Positions 62,558 to 64,000 of a DNA stretch of 64,000 nt are shown here, in pieces. Every line of letters starts with the position of its first letter. Position 1 is the stretch's first letter. Source of the DNA: Bacteroidales bacterium (GTDB taxonomy: Bacteria > Bacteroidota > Bacteroidia > Bacteroidales > P3); NCBI GenBank assembly GCA_017522065.1, contig JAFXAD010000050.1:1-64000 (forward strand). The letters run 5' to 3'. The translations under genes were made by a program, and so were the position numbers. The notes under the pieces are model-generated. The model did no database searches, had not been told where the DNA came from, and saw nothing but the letters and a program-made list of their open reading frames with translations.

Positions 62558-63292
62558 CTGTTTGCGACCATGCCATACGAAGTCGCGTCCGAGATACTTC
62601 TCGCGCACATCCGGATCGTTTGCCATATCCTCCGGAGTACCCTGATGGAGCACGCTGCCCTCATATAGCAGATATGCACGGTCGGTGATACGAAGCGTCT
62701 CGTTGACGTTATGGTCTGTAATCAAGATACCTATATTTTTCTCTTTCAGGTGAGCCACTATGTCCTGTATGTCCTGGACAGCAATGGGGTCGACACCGGC
62801 AAAAGGCTCGTCGAGCAACAGGAACTTGGGATTGGTGGCCAAGGCCCGTGCAATCTCCGTCCTGCGGCGCTCGCCTCCCGAGAGCTGTATGCCCTTGCTG
62901 TTGCGTATTTTTTGCAGGCCGAATTCGTCGAGCAGCGACTCCAGTTTTTCTTCACGCTGCTGGCGGTCCATATCCTTCTGGAACTCCAAAACCGACATGA
63001 TGTTGTTTGCCACGGTCATCTGGCGGAACACCGATGCCTCCTGTGCCAGGTAGCCTACACCCATCTGGGCACGACGGTACATGGGCAGTGACGTGATGTC
63101 GGTGTCTTCGAAAAACACTCTGCCCGAATTGGGTTTAATGATGCCCACAATCATGTAGAATGTGGTGGTCTTGCCAGCACCGTTCGGGCCGAGGAGTCCG
63201 ACAATCTCGCCCTGATTGACATTTACCGAAACACCTTTGACCACCGTACGTTGGCGGTATTTCTTTATAACCTGTTCCGTCCGAAGCTCCAT
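62531..63292 (-). CDS. lptB: LPS export system ATPase LptB
   Basis: A 253-residue ABC ATPase: Walker [20 protein letters not shown], signature [15 protein letters not shown], Walker [15 protein letters not shown]-loop [12 protein letters not shown]. All residues for a normal site are present, and the sequence is that of LptB ([20 protein letters not shown]). With LptFG it powers lipopolysaccharide movement to the outer membrane. kdsD, from the same pathway, lies upstream. Confidence 0.96.
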   Translation of the reverse strand: MELRTEQVIKKYRQRTVVKGVSVNVNQGEIVGLLGPNGAGKTTTFYMIVGIIKPNSGRVFFEDTDITSLPMYRRAQMGVGYLAQEASVFRQMTVANNIMSVLEFQKDMDRQQREEKLESLLDEFGLQKIRNSKGIQLSGGERRRTEIARALATNPKFLLLDEPFAGVDPIAVQDIQDIVAHLKEKNIGILITDHNVNETLRITDRAYLLYEGSVLHQGTPEDMANDPDVREKYLGRDFVWHGRKQTKSLNQND

Positions 63293-63341
63293 GTTGTAAT
63301 AGTCTTTATGTTGATTTTTAAAACTTTGTCGTTGATTTAAA

Positions 63342-63363
63342 CATTAACGTTAACCTCAGATAC
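63342..63363 (+). repeat. TTAACGTTAACCTCAGATACA, second copy
   Basis: Same motif as the end of the tract at 42518-42560, here upstream of lptB. Confidence 0.6.
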
Positions 63364-63478
63364 ATCCCTATCGTCCCCATAACTCCTCTCTCACTCCACC
63401 ATCACTTCCCCATCACTTCCCTATCGTCCCTCTCACTCCCCTTTCACTCCCCTCTCACTCCTCCATCACTCCCCCAAC
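63364..63478 (+). repeat. CACTCCCC-type tract upstream of lptB
   Basis: At least eight degenerate units such as CTCACTCCACCAT, CACTTCCCCAT, CACTCCCCTTT and CACTCCCCTCT, ending 3 bp before the kdsD stop. It is of the same class as the tract at 12959-13030. Confidence 0.8.
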
Positions 63479-63480
63479 AA

Positions 63481-64000
63481 CTACAATATTCCTTCCCGCA
63501 GTATGTCGTGAATGTGAAGCACACCAAGGTACTGGCCGTCGTCATCGACCACGATAAGCTGGGTTATGGCATTCGACTGCATCAGGTGGAGTGCGTTGAC
63601 GGCATATTCCGAGGCATTGATGGTCTTCGGTACTGGGGTCATGATGTCGATAGCTTTCAGTCCTTCAAGGTTTTCGTACCGACGCATCATCCGGCGCAAA
63701 TCGCCGTCGCAGACGATGCCGACAATCTTCTCGCCGTCGAGCACCACAGTGCAGCCAAGCCGTTTCGAGGTCATTTCGAGAATGATGTCGCGAAGTCCAG
63801 TGTCGGGTTTCACCACCGGACGCTCGTTCTCGCGATAGAGGTTGTCGACACGCATATAGAGCTGTTTGCCAAGTGCTCCGCCGGGATGGAAACGGGCAAA
63901 GTCCTCGGCCGTGAAGTTGCGGCATTCGATGAGGGCGACAGCCAAAGCATCGCCCATGACGAGCTGGGCAGTAGTGGAGGCCGTAGGTGCCAGGTTGTTG
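63481..64000 (-). CDS. kdsD: Arabinose 5-phosphate isomerase, 3' part (window edge)
   Basis: The frame runs off the right edge. The visible 173 residues begin NNLAPTASTTAQLVMGDALA, the end of the SIS sugar-isomerase domain, and then carry two CBS domains (VDNLYRENERPVVKPDTGLR onwards and LKAIDIMTPVPKTINASEYA). This SIS-CBS-CBS order is that of KdsD/GutQ, which makes arabinose 5-phosphate for KDO synthesis. About 150 N-terminal residues should lie outside the window. Confidence 0.94.
   Translation of the reverse strand, partial: NNLAPTASTTAQLVMGDALAVALIECRNFTAEDFARFHPGGALGKQLYMRVDNLYRENERPVVKPDTGLRDIILEMTSKRLGCTVVLDGEKIVGIVCDGDLRRMMRRYENLEGLKAIDIMTPVPKTINASEYAVNALHLMQSNAITQLIVVDDDGQYLGVLHIHDILREGIL

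Overview
The window looks like a chromosomal segment of an anaerobic member of the Bacteroidales (phylum Bacteroidota). Four kinds of evidence support this. Promoters have the form TTTG-19/20 bp-TAnnTTTG and there are no clear Shine-Dalgarno sites. Two giant secreted proteins end in a complete type IX secretion system (T9SS) sorting domain, and a third has the start of one at the window edge. Several families are typical of the phylum (DUF4836 lipoprotein, C69 dipeptidases, an SPFH protein paired with a small ribbon-helix-helix protein, a TonB-like protein with a Cys-rich N-terminus). The defence against oxygen is built on rubredoxin, flavodiiron protein and rubrerythrin. Coding DNA is GC-rich and intergenic DNA is AT-rich and crowded with repeats.

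Layout. 1-10650 (-): a giant open frame of at least 3,550 codons, leaving the window on the left, made of fibronectin type III (fn3) and adhesin-type modules. 11048-16627 (+): oxygen and iron defence, with flavodiiron protein, a four-helix-bundle gene in an AT-rich insert, a flavin reductase-rubredoxin fusion, a C39-like lipoprotein, rubredoxin, ferritin, a membrane protein and reverse rubrerythrin. 16875-21647 (-): a second giant T9SS protein. 21892-22174 (-): tRNA-Arg, tRNA-Pro and tRNA-Ser. 22321-27878 (-): gpmA, lgt, rny, a structured RNA (candidate 6S RNA), zapA, a coiled-coil gene and ribBA. 28020-28824 (+): a TonB-like gene broken at a run of eight T. 29135-39779 (-): FMN-binding lipoprotein, LolC/E-like permease, rbfA, three ABC-type sets, and the SPFH and ribbon-helix-helix genes. 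40757-45069 (+): two C69 dipeptidase paralogues, the first enclosed by inverted arrays of a roughly 270-bp mosaic repeat. 45804-53861 (+): a third giant T9SS protein. 53990-62497 (+): kbl, an AAA-type ATPase between direct repeats, an HdeD-like protein, an Ig-like lipoprotein, a flippase, fabD, a PspC protein and tatA. 62531-64000 (-): lptB and the end of kdsD.

How the genes fit together. The redox block could move electrons from NAD(P)H through the flavin reductase-rubredoxin and free rubredoxin to the flavodiiron protein (O2 to water) and to reverse rubrerythrin (H2O2 to water), with ferritin storing iron. The three giant proteins are probably exported by Sec and then T9SS to the cell surface; no T9SS machinery gene lies in the window. 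lptB and kdsD belong to lipopolysaccharide synthesis and export, and lgt serves the many lipoproteins here.

The most unusual content is intergenic: several families of short palindromic repeats (one copy lies inside a coding sequence), a pair of MITE-like elements, inverted mosaic arrays around a dipeptidase gene, and many different low-complexity tracts of 6-12 base units. No CRISPR array, rRNA gene or transposase gene was found.
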